Source: Acidimicrobiia bacterium (GTDB lineage: Bacteria > Actinomycetota > Acidimicrobiia > Spongiisociales > ZC4RG35). Taken from it: a DNA stretch of 64,000 bases. This document shows, one piece after another, positions 40,432 to 49,006 of the stretch. The stretch's first letter is position 1, and every line of letters begins with the position of its first letter. The notes beneath the pieces are model-generated. The model worked only from the letters and a program-made list of their open reading frames with translations, was not told the origin of the DNA and did not search any database. The translations under genes were made by a program, and so were the position numbers. The stretch covers positions 1 to 64,000 of the forward strand of contig PKRG01000010.1 in the NCBI GenBank assembly GCA_017577575.1, written 5' to 3'.

Positions 40432-41572
40432 CCACCACCTCCTCGATCGTTTGGGTCGCGGGCGCACCCGACTGGGGACGGCGGCGTCTGCCCACGGGGA
40501 CCATGGCCCCGAGGACCGCCCCCAACAGCGTGTAGGCCAGATGGGTGACGGCCGAGTCGAGGGGCCCCAGCACGAAGCCGGCGGCCACGCCCACCGCCGC
40601 CCCGATCGCCGTGACCAGCGGACGCTCCCGCATCCGCAGGTACAGGCCCTCCTTGATCGCCACGATCATCAGGATGAGGAGGGCTCCGACGATGATGTCG
40701 CTGACCGCCTCGAGGCCGGCCCGGTTGAGCCGGTCGCTCATCGTGTGCACCACGAGCGCCCCCAGCACCGGGCCCATCCAGTGGCGGGTCCCGCCCAGGA
40801 TGCTCATCAGGATCACCATCAGCGGCACCCTGATGTTGAAGACCTCTTCGATGGTGACGTAGCTCACCTGGAGGGCGTGGACCGCCCCCGACAGGCCCGC
40901 CAGGAACGAGGTGAGGCCGAGAGCGATCATCTTGAAGCGGAAGGTGGGCACTCCCAGCGTCTCGGCCACGTCCTCGTCGTCGCGGATGGAGAACAATCCC
41001 CAGCCCAGCCGCGAGTTCTGCACGACCTGGACCACGACGACCGCCAGCACCGCGGTGATGAGGCCCAGCCGGAAGATCATCTGGGGATGGGTGCCCAGGG
41101 CGTCGGGGGTGGGCACCGAGGACAGCGGGATCCCCTGGCCGCCGTCGATGGTGGGGCTGATCCGGGCGACCGCCCCCAGCACGAACGCCACGGCCAGCGT
41201 CATCAGGGCGAAGATCTCGCCGCGCAGGCGCCGGAGGCGGAACACGACCAGGCCGATGAACAGCCCGAGCACCGAGGCCAGCAACCCGCCGACCACGAAC
41301 GTGGGGAGGAGCGGCCAGCCGCGTTTGACGACCAGGACACCCAGGGCGTAGACGCCGACGCCGTAGAAGGCGCCCTGACCGAAGCTGAAGTACCCGGAGA
41401 AGCCGGTGAACAGGTTCCACGACGACGCCTGGGTCACCCAGAAGAACACCGTGTAGGCGAAGAGGAGGTAGAAGATCGGCCACCCGGCGGCGTCCACGAG
41501 GTTCGGGTAGAACCACAGGGCCACCGCCACCACGAGGGTCACGGCGGGCCCGAGCCAAGGCCGCTGTCTCAT
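40424..41572 (-). CDS. livM: branched-chain amino acid/amide ABC transporter permease LivM (system 1)
   Basis: A 382-residue permease with about ten helices and the LivM hallmark WNLFTGFSGYFSFGQGAFYGVGVYA near residues 53-77. The coupling-helix region (RDDEDVAETLGVPTFRFKM) contacts the ATPases. An extra C-terminal pair of helices (about 325-360) lies beyond the usual end. The ATG at 41572 overlaps the livH stop by 4 bp. Confidence 0.93.
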   Translation of the reverse strand: MRQRPWLGPAVTLVVAVALWFYPNLVDAAGWPIFYLLFAYTVFFWVTQASSWNLFTGFSGYFSFGQGAFYGVGVYALGVLVVKRGWPLLPTFVVGGLLASVLGLFIGLVVFRLRRLRGEIFALMTLAVAFVLGAVARISPTIDGGQGIPLSSVPTPDALGTHPQMIFRLGLITAVLAVVVVQVVQNSRLGWGLFSIRDDEDVAETLGVPTFRFKMIALGLTSFLAGLSGAVHALQVSYVTIEEVFNIRVPLMVILMSILGGTRHWMGPVLGALVVHTMSDRLNRAGLEAVSDIIVGALLILMIVAIKEGLYLRMRERPLVTAIGAAVGVAAGFVLGPLDSAVTHLAYTLLGAVLGAMVPVGRRRRPQSGAPATQTIEEVVGG

Positions 41573-42438
41573 ATCGAGGACCTCCCCATGATCCCCTGGG
41601 GGCGGAACAGGAGGGTGGCGATCAGCACCAGGAAGATCGCCAGCGGCGCCATCGGCGGGCCCCCGACGACGGTGGCGACGCCGCCCACGAAGCCGATGAT
41701 CACGGCGGCGATGAGGGTGCCGAGCGTGCTGCCGAGACCGCCGAGGATCACCACGGAGAACACGATGCCGAACCACTCGACCGCCAGGCCCGGCCACAGC
41801 GCCCGGCTCATGGCGATGAACACCCCGGCGATGGCGGCGAAGGCGGCCGCCAGGCCGGCGAGCCTCATCGCCACGCGGTGGGGGTCGATGCCGAAGGCGC
41901 GGGCCACGTCGCGGTCCTGGGAGAGGGCGCGCACCGCCCGGCCGAAATCCGTCTTCTCCATCAGGTACCGGGTGCCGAACGCCACGATCACCGCCACCAC
42001 GAAGGCGGCGAGCTGGGGGACCGGCAAGGCGATGTCACCCAGCCACACCGACTGGGACTGGTAGGGGTTCTGGACGGTGTCCATGCGGCGGAAGTCGGCC
42101 GTCCACACCGTCGAGGCGATGCTCTCGAAGATGATGAAGAGCCCGAAGGTGAGCAGGAGCGACTCGAACTCGGAGACCCGCAGCTTGTCGAACGCCCACT
42201 GCAACGCCATCCCCGCCAGGGCGAACACGGGGACACACACGAGGATGGCCGCGAAGGGATCCCACCCGTACGAGAAGGCCAGCTGATAGGTGAAGTACCC
42301 CGAGAGCAGGATGAACGAAAAGTGGGCCAGGTTGATGATCTTCAGCACGCCCCACGACAGGGACATGCCGAGTGACATCATCGCGTAGATGCCTCCGGAC
42401 AGGAGGCCCGACACGATGGACTGTGTCCAGAGTGACAC
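41569..42438 (-). CDS. livH: branched-chain amino acid/amide ABC transporter permease LivH (system 1)
   Basis: A 289-residue permease of the LivH type with about eight helices: GLLSGGIYAMMSLGMSLSWGVLKIINLAHFSF near the start and the coupling segment SQDRDVARAFGIDPHRVAM. With LivM it forms the transmembrane channel. It lies 73 bp downstream of its binding protein and overlaps livM by 4 bp. Confidence 0.94.
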   Translation of the reverse strand: MSLWTQSIVSGLLSGGIYAMMSLGMSLSWGVLKIINLAHFSFILLSGYFTYQLAFSYGWDPFAAILVCVPVFALAGMALQWAFDKLRVSEFESLLLTFGLFIIFESIASTVWTADFRRMDTVQNPYQSQSVWLGDIALPVPQLAAFVVAVIVAFGTRYLMEKTDFGRAVRALSQDRDVARAFGIDPHRVAMRLAGLAAAFAAIAGVFIAMSRALWPGLAVEWFGIVFSVVILGGLGSTLGTLIAAVIIGFVGGVATVVGGPPMAPLAIFLVLIATLLFRPQGIMGRSSI

Positions 42439-42511
42439 TGCGGCGGACTCTCTCCTCGGTCGGGGAGGAGGCGCCGGGCCGTCGCCGCGGCACCTCCTCC
42501 GACGTCATCGA

Positions 42512-43864
42512 CTAGTTGTCCGGCGAATACTGGATGGTGCGGTCCGGAGCAGCCTTCTCCTCCGGGTACACGACCCACCAGTCTCCGTCCTGGACCTGCT
42601 TCACGTACGACAGGTCGCCGTAGTAGTTGTTCGACTCGGTGCCGTAGGTGTACTCGCCGAAGATCGTCTTGACCGGGTTGTTCCGCAAGTAGTCGCAGAT
42701 CTCCTGGTGATCGAGCGAGCCGGCGCCTTCGACACCCTGCACCAGGGTCTCCCAGGCCGCCCAGGAGGCGCTGGCCTGGGTCTCCATCTCCGGATAGGGG
42801 ATGCCGGCCTCGGTCGCCGCTTCGCGGAAGGCGTCGGCGACCTCGGCGTAGACCGGATCGTCGGTGAACGGGGGATGCGACTCGAACGCCGTCACCGACA
42901 GGACGCCTTCTGCGCTCTCGCCGGCGCCGAGCACCGGGCCCGGGGCGGGCCACTGCATGAACATGCCGGCCGGCTGGTAGTTGAGGGCATCGAGCGCCGC
43001 GATCAGGTTGGGGCCGTCCACGCCCAGGGCGCCGAGGTAGACGAAGTCGGGGTCGGCGTCGCGCACCTGTGCGGCGATCGGGCCCCAGTCGCTGATGTCC
43101 AGCGGGTACTGGACGTCGAGCACCACCTCGTAGCCCCGTTCCTCGGCGATCTGCTTGGCGCCCTTGGCGTCGTTGGGATCACCCGTGTCGGGGTTGCCAT
43201 AGGCCACGAACATCGAGCCGGGGAACTGGTTGATCACGAAGGCGATGGTCTCCGGCGGGTTCCCGGTCGACTCCAGAGCATCGAAGACGAGCTCGGGGTT
43301 GGTGATGTTCGGGTAGCGCCCGGTCGGCCACGACGGGAAGTGGCACTCGTAACCGAAGGCGTAGGTCAGGCTCCCGGTGTGCTGCGGGTACACGTAGCCG
43401 TAACGCTCCGCCACCTGGATGGCGGCGGCGATGGCACCCGTCCCGTAGGGGCCCATGATGAGGTCGACGCCGTCCTCGGTGATGAGCCGCTCGTAGAGAG
43501 CGGCCGCCTGGTCGGCCACGGACTCGTCGTCCAGGACACGCCACTCGACCGGCCGGCCCAGGAGGCCGCCGCTGGCGTTGAGCCGCTCGACGAACAGGTC
43601 GCCGGCGACCTTGTGGATCGCCGCGGTCGGCGCCAGCGGGCCGGTGAGCGCCAGCGTGCTGCCGATGACGATGGGGTCGCCCGAAGGCGCCTCCGCCTCT
43701 TCGTCGTCGCCGGCCCCGGTCGCCGGGGTGGTGTCCTCGCCCGCCGTGGTGGCCGGCCCTCCGGCTGTCGTGTCAGGAGCCGCCGTGGTAGCCGACCCTC
43801 CCCCGCCACCGCAGGCGGCGAGGATCATGGCCAGGGCGGCCAAGAGTGCGATCACTCGCTTCAT
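42512..43864 (-). CDS. ABC transporter substrate-binding lipoprotein (system 1)
   Basis: A 450-residue type I periplasmic-binding protein of the LivK/amide family. The signal peptide ends in a lipobox (LAAC, about 18-21), so it is a membrane-anchored lipoprotein. A Thr/Ala/Gly-rich linker (about 22-58) follows, then IVIGSTLALTGPLAP, ASGGLLGRPVEWRVLDDES and the two-lobed domain. The ligand is not predictable. ATG is preceded by GAGGAGACAG. Two CAANCGNTTG sites lie 36 and 67 bp upstream. Confidence 0.92.
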   Translation of the reverse strand: MKRVIALLAALAMILAACGGGGGSATTAAPDTTAGGPATTAGEDTTPATGAGDDEEAEAPSGDPIVIGSTLALTGPLAPTAAIHKVAGDLFVERLNASGGLLGRPVEWRVLDDESVADQAAALYERLITEDGVDLIMGPYGTGAIAAAIQVAERYGYVYPQHTGSLTYAFGYECHFPSWPTGRYPNITNPELVFDALESTGNPPETIAFVINQFPGSMFVAYGNPDTGDPNDAKGAKQIAEERGYEVVLDVQYPLDISDWGPIAAQVRDADPDFVYLGALGVDGPNLIAALDALNYQPAGMFMQWPAPGPVLGAGESAEGVLSVTAFESHPPFTDDPVYAEVADAFREAATEAGIPYPEMETQASASWAAWETLVQGVEGAGSLDHQEICDYLRNNPVKTIFGEYTYGTESNNYYGDLSYVKQVQDGDWWVVYPEEKAAPDRTIQYSPDN

Positions 43865-43899
43865 CTGTCTCCTCCTCGCTTTCTCAGCACCACCGGTTG

Positions 43900-43909
43900 C
43901 AACCGTTTG
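43900..43909. promoter_or_regulatory. LacI-type operator CAACCGTTTG
   Basis: It matches CAANCGNTTG, 36 bp before the start of transporter system 1. Confidence 0.7.
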
Positions 43910-43930
43910 TGATGCCGGGGCACATTACCG

Positions 43931-43940
43931 CAATCGCTTG
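43931..43940. promoter_or_regulatory. LacI-type operator CAATCGCTTG
   Basis: It matches CAANCGNTTG. It is 31 bp (about three helical turns) from the preceding site, so two dimers could bind the same DNA face. Confidence 0.7.
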
Positions 43941-44005
43941 AAACGCGTCAGGGTTTCACAGACAAGACCTCGTCATGTTCCCGGCCTCCCCTCTCTCCTC
44001 TCCCC

Positions 44006-44440
44006 TCAGGCGGGCGGGGCGACGGCGATGGCGGATATCTCCAGACGCAGCCGCGGGTCGGTGGCCAGCGACTTCACCTCGACGGAGGTGCTGGTGGGGA
44101 TGTGACCGCCGAACCAGCGGCCCTGGTAGGCGTTGACCACGTCCTGGTCCGCGCGCACGTTGGTGAAGAACCGGTTGAGGACGACGATGTCGCTGCGCCG
44201 GCACCCGGCCGCCTCCAGCGCCAGGTCCAGGTGCCGGAACAACCGCTCCACCTGGCCCTCGATGTCGGTCGGGATGGAATCGAACTCCTCCGGCCGGTGC
44301 GGATGGTGGTGATAGGGCGGGGCGGCGGTGATCCCCGAGATGAACACGAGTCGCCCCTCGACCACCCGGATGGCAGGGACGTACACCTGCTTCATCTCGG
44401 GATCGAAGCCTTCGTGATGGATCGTCTCGATGTGGCTCAA
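44006..44440 (-). CDS. RidA/YjgF-family protein (1)
   Basis: A 144-residue RidA-superfamily protein. The core is recognisable as LVFISGITA, QVERLFRHLDLALEAAGCRRSDIVVLNRFFTN and a C-terminal LRLEISAIAVAP. The Arg that binds the imine carboxylate in true RidA (PARTxV) is absent: the aligned stretch reads IPTSTSV. It is therefore probably not a generic enamine deaminase but a specialised Rid protein of a catabolic pathway. TTG at 44440 is preferred because GGAGGAGG lies 6-7 nt upstream. The operon direction is away from the amidohydrolase. Confidence 0.82.
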   Translation of the reverse strand: MSHIETIHHEGFDPEMKQVYVPAIRVVEGRLVFISGITAAPPYHHHPHRPEEFDSIPTDIEGQVERLFRHLDLALEAAGCRRSDIVVLNRFFTNVRADQDVVNAYQGRWFGGHIPTSTSVEVKSLATDPRLRLEISAIAVAPPA

Positions 44441-44470
44441 GCTGCCTCCTCCTTGCTCGGCTCCGACCTG

Positions 44471-44492
44471 CAATCGATCCTACAAACGATTT
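44471..44492. promoter_or_regulatory. degenerate LacI-type sites
   Basis: CAATCGATCC (44471-44480) and CAAACGATTT (44483-44492) differ from CAANCGNTTG at two positions and one position. They lie 31-43 bp before the RidA start, a position equivalent to other operators here. Confidence 0.45.
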
Positions 44493-44564
44493 CGAAAACG
44501 ATCCAACCACCACCATGGGGAAGCAATCCACGCCGTCGGGACATGGATCCCCACCCCTTGCCAG

Positions 44565-44574
44565 CAAGCGCTTG
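44565..44574. promoter_or_regulatory. LacI-type operator CAAGCGCTTG
   Basis: A perfect palindrome inside GCAAGCGCTTGC, 42 bp before the amidohydrolase ATG. It would serve the amidohydrolase-bicupin-dehydrogenase operon. Confidence 0.75.
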
Positions 44575-44615
44575 CAAAGATACGATCCCCCGCATCAGAG
44601 GAGGAAGGAGGAGCG

Positions 44616-45986
44616 ATGGCTTCCCGCACGCTGCTCAAGGGTGGACACGTCATCACCATGGACCCGGAGCTGGGCGACCTGGCTCGGGGCGACGTCCTCA
44701 TCGAAGGCTCGAAGATCGCCGCGGTGGGCCCCGATCTCGAAGCAGACGACGCCGAGATCATCGACGTCACCGGCGACATCGTCATCCCCGGCTTCATCGA
44801 CACCCACCGCCACACGTGGGAGACGGCGATCAGGGGCTCGGCGCCCAACGCCACCCTCGACGACTACTTCGTCGAGATCCTCGATTCGTTCGCGCCGCTG
44901 TATCGCCCCGAGGACGTCTACGCCTCGAACCTGGCCGGCGCCCTCGAGTGCATCAACGCCGGGATCACGACCCTGCTCGACTGGTCCCACATCAACAACA
45001 CTCCCGAGCACCCGGACGCCGCCATCCAGGGCCTGAAGGACAGCGGGATCCGGGCGGTGTACGCCTACGGCAGCGCCAACACCTCGCTGCAGGACTACTG
45101 GTTCGAGAGCTCGATCGCCATCCCGGCCGACGACGTGCGCCGGGTGCGGGAGACCTACTTCCCGTCGGACGACGGGAAGATGACGATGCAGCTGGCGACC
45201 CGCGGCCCGGGCTTCTGCAAGCCCGAGGTGGTGGAGGCCGAATGGAGGCTCGCCAGGGAGCTCGGCCTGCCGATCACCGTGCACGTGGGCATGGGACGGC
45301 TCGCCGGCCGGTTCGGGATGGTCGAGCAATTGTCCGACATGGGCCTCCTCGGCCCCGACATCACCTATATCCACTCCTGCTACCTGAGCGACGAGGAGTG
45401 GCAGATGGTGAGAGACACCGGAGGGACCATCTCCATCGCCGCCCAGGTGGAGCTGCAGATGGGCCACGGCCAGCCGCCGATCGCACCGTGCCGCCTCCAC
45501 CAGCTCCGCCCCAGCCTGTCGATCGACGTGGTGACGACGGTGCCGGGAGACATGTTCACCCAGATGCGCGCCGTCTTCGGCTCGGAGCGGGTCCTGGTCA
45601 ATGCCGAGGCGTGGAAGGCCGACTGTGAGATCCCCGACGACACGATCACGGCGCGTGAGTGCCTGGAGATGGCCACCATCAACGGCGCCTACACCGTCGG
45701 CCTCGAGGACAGAGTGGGCTCGCTGACGCCCGGGAAGCAGGCCGACGTCGTCGTGATCCGCGGCGACGACATCAACACCGCCCCGGTGATCGACCCGGTC
45801 GCCGCCGTCGTCCTGGCCGCCGACGTGTCCAACGTCGACACGGTCATCATCGACGGGGAGATCCACAAGCGAAACGGCAAGTTGGTGGCCGATGTGGCCC
45901 GGGCCCTGGAGCTCGTCACCCGGTCCCGGGACTACCTCGTCAGCCAGAACCAGAACCGCAAGCCCGAGTGGCTACCGATCGGATAG
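44616..45986 (+). CDS. amidohydrolase of the AtzB/TrzN/SsnA-like cyclic-amidine or aminohydrolase group
   Basis: A 456-residue TIM-barrel hydrolase. Metal ligands are His64-x-His66 in GFIDTHRHTWET, His in ITVHVGMG, His in YIHSCYL and Asp in LSIDVVTTVPGDMF. The AtzA/TrzN-like group dechlorinates, deaminates or opens rings; the VPGDMFTQMRAVF segment recurs among uncharacterised actinobacterial and proteobacterial members. The substrate is unknown. The ATG follows a strong GGAGGAAGGAGG. It is first in a tight operon with a bicupin (6-bp gap) and an alcohol dehydrogenase; a LacI-type operator lies 42 bp upstream. Confidence 0.9.
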   Translation: MASRTLLKGGHVITMDPELGDLARGDVLIEGSKIAAVGPDLEADDAEIIDVTGDIVIPGFIDTHRHTWETAIRGSAPNATLDDYFVEILDSFAPLYRPEDVYASNLAGALECINAGITTLLDWSHINNTPEHPDAAIQGLKDSGIRAVYAYGSANTSLQDYWFESSIAIPADDVRRVRETYFPSDDGKMTMQLATRGPGFCKPEVVEAEWRLARELGLPITVHVGMGRLAGRFGMVEQLSDMGLLGPDITYIHSCYLSDEEWQMVRDTGGTISIAAQVELQMGHGQPPIAPCRLHQLRPSLSIDVVTTVPGDMFTQMRAVFGSERVLVNAEAWKADCEIPDDTITARECLEMATINGAYTVGLEDRVGSLTPGKQADVVVIRGDDINTAPVIDPVAAVVLAADVSNVDTVIIDGEIHKRNGKLVADVARALELVTRSRDYLVSQNQNRKPEWLPIG

Positions 45987-45992
45987 GAGCAC

Positions 45993-46898
45993 ATGCAGTC
46001 ACGACACATCATCGCCCGGGCGGCCGACGCCGCCTATGAGGAGCCCGAGATCTACCGCGGCCACAGCGAGGGGTTCACCCGCTGGACCCTGGCCGACGAC
46101 AGCCACCCGGCGGCGGTGCACACCGGCTTCGGCATCTGCCGGCTCGAGTCCGGCGGGACCATCGGCTCCCACGTGCACTCCTTCGAGGAGAGCTTCCTCG
46201 TGCTCGAAGGCGAGGTCGTCTGTGAGACGCCGGGAGGCGCCGTCACCCTCAGGGAAGGCGACTACGGGTTCGTGCCGGTGGGCGTGGAGCACCGTTTCCG
46301 CAACGCCGGTTCCGTGGCGGCCCGGTGGGCGGAGATGCAGGCGCCGCAGCCGCGCACGAGCCACGCCGGAGACACGTACTTCGTGCCCGACTTCGAGGCG
46401 GCAGAGCCCGTCCCCGTCGACGTGCGCGACCCGCGCACCCGCAACTACGGGCACATCGACCCCGAGAACATGGACGTGGACAAGCAGACCCAGGACCGCC
46501 TGGCGGTCTCCGCCAGCATGCGCACCGCGCTGCTCGTGTACAGCGGGATCACCGTGAAGATGATGGTGGACTCCGACCTGGGCGCCCAGCTCCACACCAT
46601 GTTCATGGTCCAGTACGAGCCGAACGGCTACGCCGGGGCACACGACCATCCGCTCGAGGAGTCGTATCTGATCCTCGAGGGGGGCGTCGACGCCCGCTTC
46701 GACGGCCACGAGTACCGCCTGGAAGCAGGCGACTTCGCCCTGGCCGGGGTCGGTTGCGTCCACGAGTTCGCCAACCCGGGCACCGAGCGGGTGCGGTGGC
46801 TGGAGACCGCCACTCCTGCCCCTCCCCCGCGCCACTCGTACCGGTTCGCCCGCGACTGGAACTACCTCACCGATCGCCTGGCGGAGAAGCAGGGTTGA
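45993..46898 (+). CDS. bicupin protein, (S)-ureidoglycine aminohydrolase-like
   Basis: A 301-residue protein with two cupin domains. The first has the metal motif GSHVHSFEESFLVLEGEV (about 58-75) and the second HDHPLEESYLILEGG (about 215-229). Each keeps the His/Glu ligands. The E-E-x-F/Y-L-I/V-L-E-G pattern resembles AllE/UGHY, which deaminates ureidoglycine in purine ureide breakdown, but other bicupins are possible. Its place between an amidohydrolase and a dehydrogenase suggests a step on the amidohydrolase product. It overlaps the likely TTG start region of the next gene. Confidence 0.8.
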   Translation: MQSRHIIARAADAAYEEPEIYRGHSEGFTRWTLADDSHPAAVHTGFGICRLESGGTIGSHVHSFEESFLVLEGEVVCETPGGAVTLREGDYGFVPVGVEHRFRNAGSVAARWAEMQAPQPRTSHAGDTYFVPDFEAAEPVPVDVRDPRTRNYGHIDPENMDVDKQTQDRLAVSASMRTALLVYSGITVKMMVDSDLGAQLHTMFMVQYEPNGYAGAHDHPLEESYLILEGGVDARFDGHEYRLEAGDFALAGVGCVHEFANPGTERVRWLETATPAPPPRHSYRFARDWNYLTDRLAEKQG

Positions 46899-46909
46899 CC
46901 CGGAACACC

Positions 46910-47938
46910 ATGCGGGCGGCGGTCTACTACGGACCCCGCGACATCCGTCTGGAGGAAGCGCCGGTGCCCGTCCCGGGCACCGGCGAGGTCCTCGTCGAAG
47001 TGCTCCGATCGGGCCTGTGCGGCACCGACGTGACCGAGTGGGTGGCGGGGCCGAAGCTGATCCCGCTGCATCGGCGCCACCCCCACTCCGGGCACCAGGG
47101 ACCGATGATCCCCGGCCACGAGATGGTGGGCCGGGTCGTCGAGAGCGATTCACCTGACCTGCCGCCGGGGACCCTCGTCGCCGGAGCCGCCAGTGTCCCG
47201 TGCTGGGACTGCGACCGCTGCCGCGAGGGCCGCACGAACATCTGCCAGCGCCTGTATAGCCTCGGCCTGAACGCCCCCGGCAGCCACGCCGAGTACGTGG
47301 CAGGCCCGGCGCGGTCGTTCGTCCCTCTGCCCGAAGGGCTCTCGATCGATGCCGCCGGCATAGCCCAGCCGCTGGCGGTGGGCGTCCACGCCGCGCGCCG
47401 CGCCGGCGCCCGCCCCGGCGACTGCGTGGTCCTGTTCGGTGCGGGAGCGATCGGCAGCTTCGTCCTCTCCGGCCTCCGCCACCTCGTCTCGGGGCTCCAC
47501 GTCACCGTGGTCGACGTCGACGCCTCCAAGCTGGAGAGGGCGGCCCGTCTCGGCGCCGACGTCACCGTCGACGGCCGCTCCGACCTGAGTCACCTGGAGG
47601 GAGCCGACCTGGTGATCGAAGCGGCCGGGGTCCCGGAGCTCCTGACCCGGGCCACCGAGTTGGTCCGCCCCGGCGGGCGGGTCCTGGCGGTGGGGATGCC
47701 GGCACGCCGTGCCGAGATCGACGTCCACCACCTGGTGTTCAACGAGATCACCCTCGACACGACCGTCGCCCTGACGATCACCGAGGATCTCCCTGCCGCG
47801 CTCGAGCTGCTCCAGGCGACGAACCTCGCCGACGAGCTGGTCGACTCGGTGCGTCCGCTGGATGCCATCCCCGCCACGCTCGACGAGATGGCCGCGGGAA
47901 AGGTGGCAGGAAAGGTGCTGATCGATCCCCGCCTCTGA
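46910..47938 (+). CDS. zinc-dependent alcohol/polyol dehydrogenase (MDR family)
   Basis: A 342-residue medium-chain dehydrogenase. The catalytic zinc ligands are Cys37 (GLCGTD), His70 and Glu71 (PGHEMVG). The structural zinc cysteines are Cys98, 101, 104 and 112. The NAD(P)-binding Rossmann motif is LFGAGAIGSFV. It resembles 2,3-butanediol, sorbitol and threonine dehydrogenases. The ATG at 46910 is where family members begin, but it has no Shine-Dalgarno; a TTG at 46895 overlapping the bicupin stop, with GGAG 8 nt upstream, is a real alternative. It is the third gene of the operon. Confidence 0.9.
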   Translation: MRAAVYYGPRDIRLEEAPVPVPGTGEVLVEVLRSGLCGTDVTEWVAGPKLIPLHRRHPHSGHQGPMIPGHEMVGRVVESDSPDLPPGTLVAGAASVPCWDCDRCREGRTNICQRLYSLGLNAPGSHAEYVAGPARSFVPLPEGLSIDAAGIAQPLAVGVHAARRAGARPGDCVVLFGAGAIGSFVLSGLRHLVSGLHVTVVDVDASKLERAARLGADVTVDGRSDLSHLEGADLVIEAAGVPELLTRATELVRPGGRVLAVGMPARRAEIDVHHLVFNEITLDTTVALTITEDLPAALELLQATNLADELVDSVRPLDAIPATLDEMAAGKVAGKVLIDPRL

Positions 47939-47944
47939 GCGGGA

Positions 47945-49006
47945 TCAGACCGTGATGCGCCGGCCGCGGCGCTCCGTGAACAGGCCGACGATGCCGCGCC
48001 GGATGAACAAGGCGAACACGATCAGGAGGATCCCCAGCACCAGGCGGTTCGTCTCGGCGGGCACTCCCACCCCGAAGAACTCGAGGCGGGGCACGAACAC
48101 CCGCAGCCACTGCTCGAGCACGACGACGATCACCGCGCCGATGAGCGGGCCCACCCAGGTGGCGAGGCCGCCGACGACACAGACGAGGACGATGTCGAGG
48201 GCCAGGTCGAGGCTGAAAGTCCCCGCCGGCTCGATGTAACCGGTCTGGAAGGCATAGACGCTGCCGGCGGCGCCACCCAGGGCCGCCCCGATCACCAGCG
48301 CCCACAGCTTCACCGACACGGTCTTGACGCCCAGCACCTGCGCCGCCGGCTCGTCCTCGCTGATCGCCCGCAGGGCGTAGCCGAAGTTCGAGTGGTCGAC
48401 CAGGTAGGCGATGACGGTGGCCAACACGGCGAAGCCGAACAGCGAGTAGTAGAAGAGGAGCGCCAGCCCCCGGGAATCGAGCTGGGTGTCGAGGAAGGCG
48501 TAGAGGCCCATCGACCCGCCGAGGGCGGGAGTGTTCTTGACCACGACCATGGCCAGGAACGTGAAGACGATGGTGAAGATGGCGAAGTAGTGGCTGCGGA
48601 GACGCAGGGTGGCGTACCCCAGGACCAGGGAGACCGCCACCGCGGCGAGCGCCGCCGGCAGGAACGTCTGCCACATCGTCCACCCGAGCTCGTTGGCGAA
48701 CCAGGCGGCGGCATACGCCCCGCTCCCGGCGAAGATGGCGGCCCCGAAGTTGAGGTAGCCGCCGTACCCGCCGAGCAGGTTCCAGCCCTGGGCGATCACC
48801 ATGTAGTAGAGGACGGAGGTGAGGGTGGTGAGCATGCCCATCTCGGTGACCAAGCCGAGCACGCCCAGCCCCCCGAGGATGACGACGGCGATCACCGGCA
48901 TCACCCACGGCGGCAGCTTCTTGCCCCGGTAGGTGGCGCGGGCGCCGGCGAGGGCGATGTCCTCGACCGGTGTCTCGGTGGCTGTCGGTTCGATCTCGGC
49001 AGACAT
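47945..49006 (-). CDS. livM: branched-chain amino acid/amide ABC transporter permease LivM (system 2)
   Basis: A 353-residue LivM-type permease with about ten helices and the hallmark WNLLGGYGGYLNFGAAIFAGSGAYA near residues 75-99. The coupling segment is RAISEDEPAAQVLGVKTVSVKL. The N-terminal 35 residues are a cytosolic acidic-to-basic tail. It is the last gene of transporter operon 2; its start overlaps the livH stop by one base (TGATG). It is convergent with the alcohol dehydrogenase. Confidence 0.93.
   Translation of the reverse strand: MSAEIEPTATETPVEDIALAGARATYRGKKLPPWVMPVIAVVILGGLGVLGLVTEMGMLTTLTSVLYYMVIAQGWNLLGGYGGYLNFGAAIFAGSGAYAAAWFANELGWTMWQTFLPAALAAVAVSLVLGYATLRLRSHYFAIFTIVFTFLAMVVVKNTPALGGSMGLYAFLDTQLDSRGLALLFYYSLFGFAVLATVIAYLVDHSNFGYALRAISEDEPAAQVLGVKTVSVKLWALVIGAALGGAAGSVYAFQTGYIEPAGTFSLDLALDIVLVCVVGGLATWVGPLIGAVIVVVLEQWLRVFVPRLEFFGVGVPAETNRLVLGILLIVFALFIRRGIVGLFTERRGRRITV

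Noticed and set aside
44270..44300. A GAATCGAACTCC-like stretch resembling a tRNA T-arm.
   Set aside because: It lies inside the RidA coding region and no acceptor stem or anticodon arm surrounds it.
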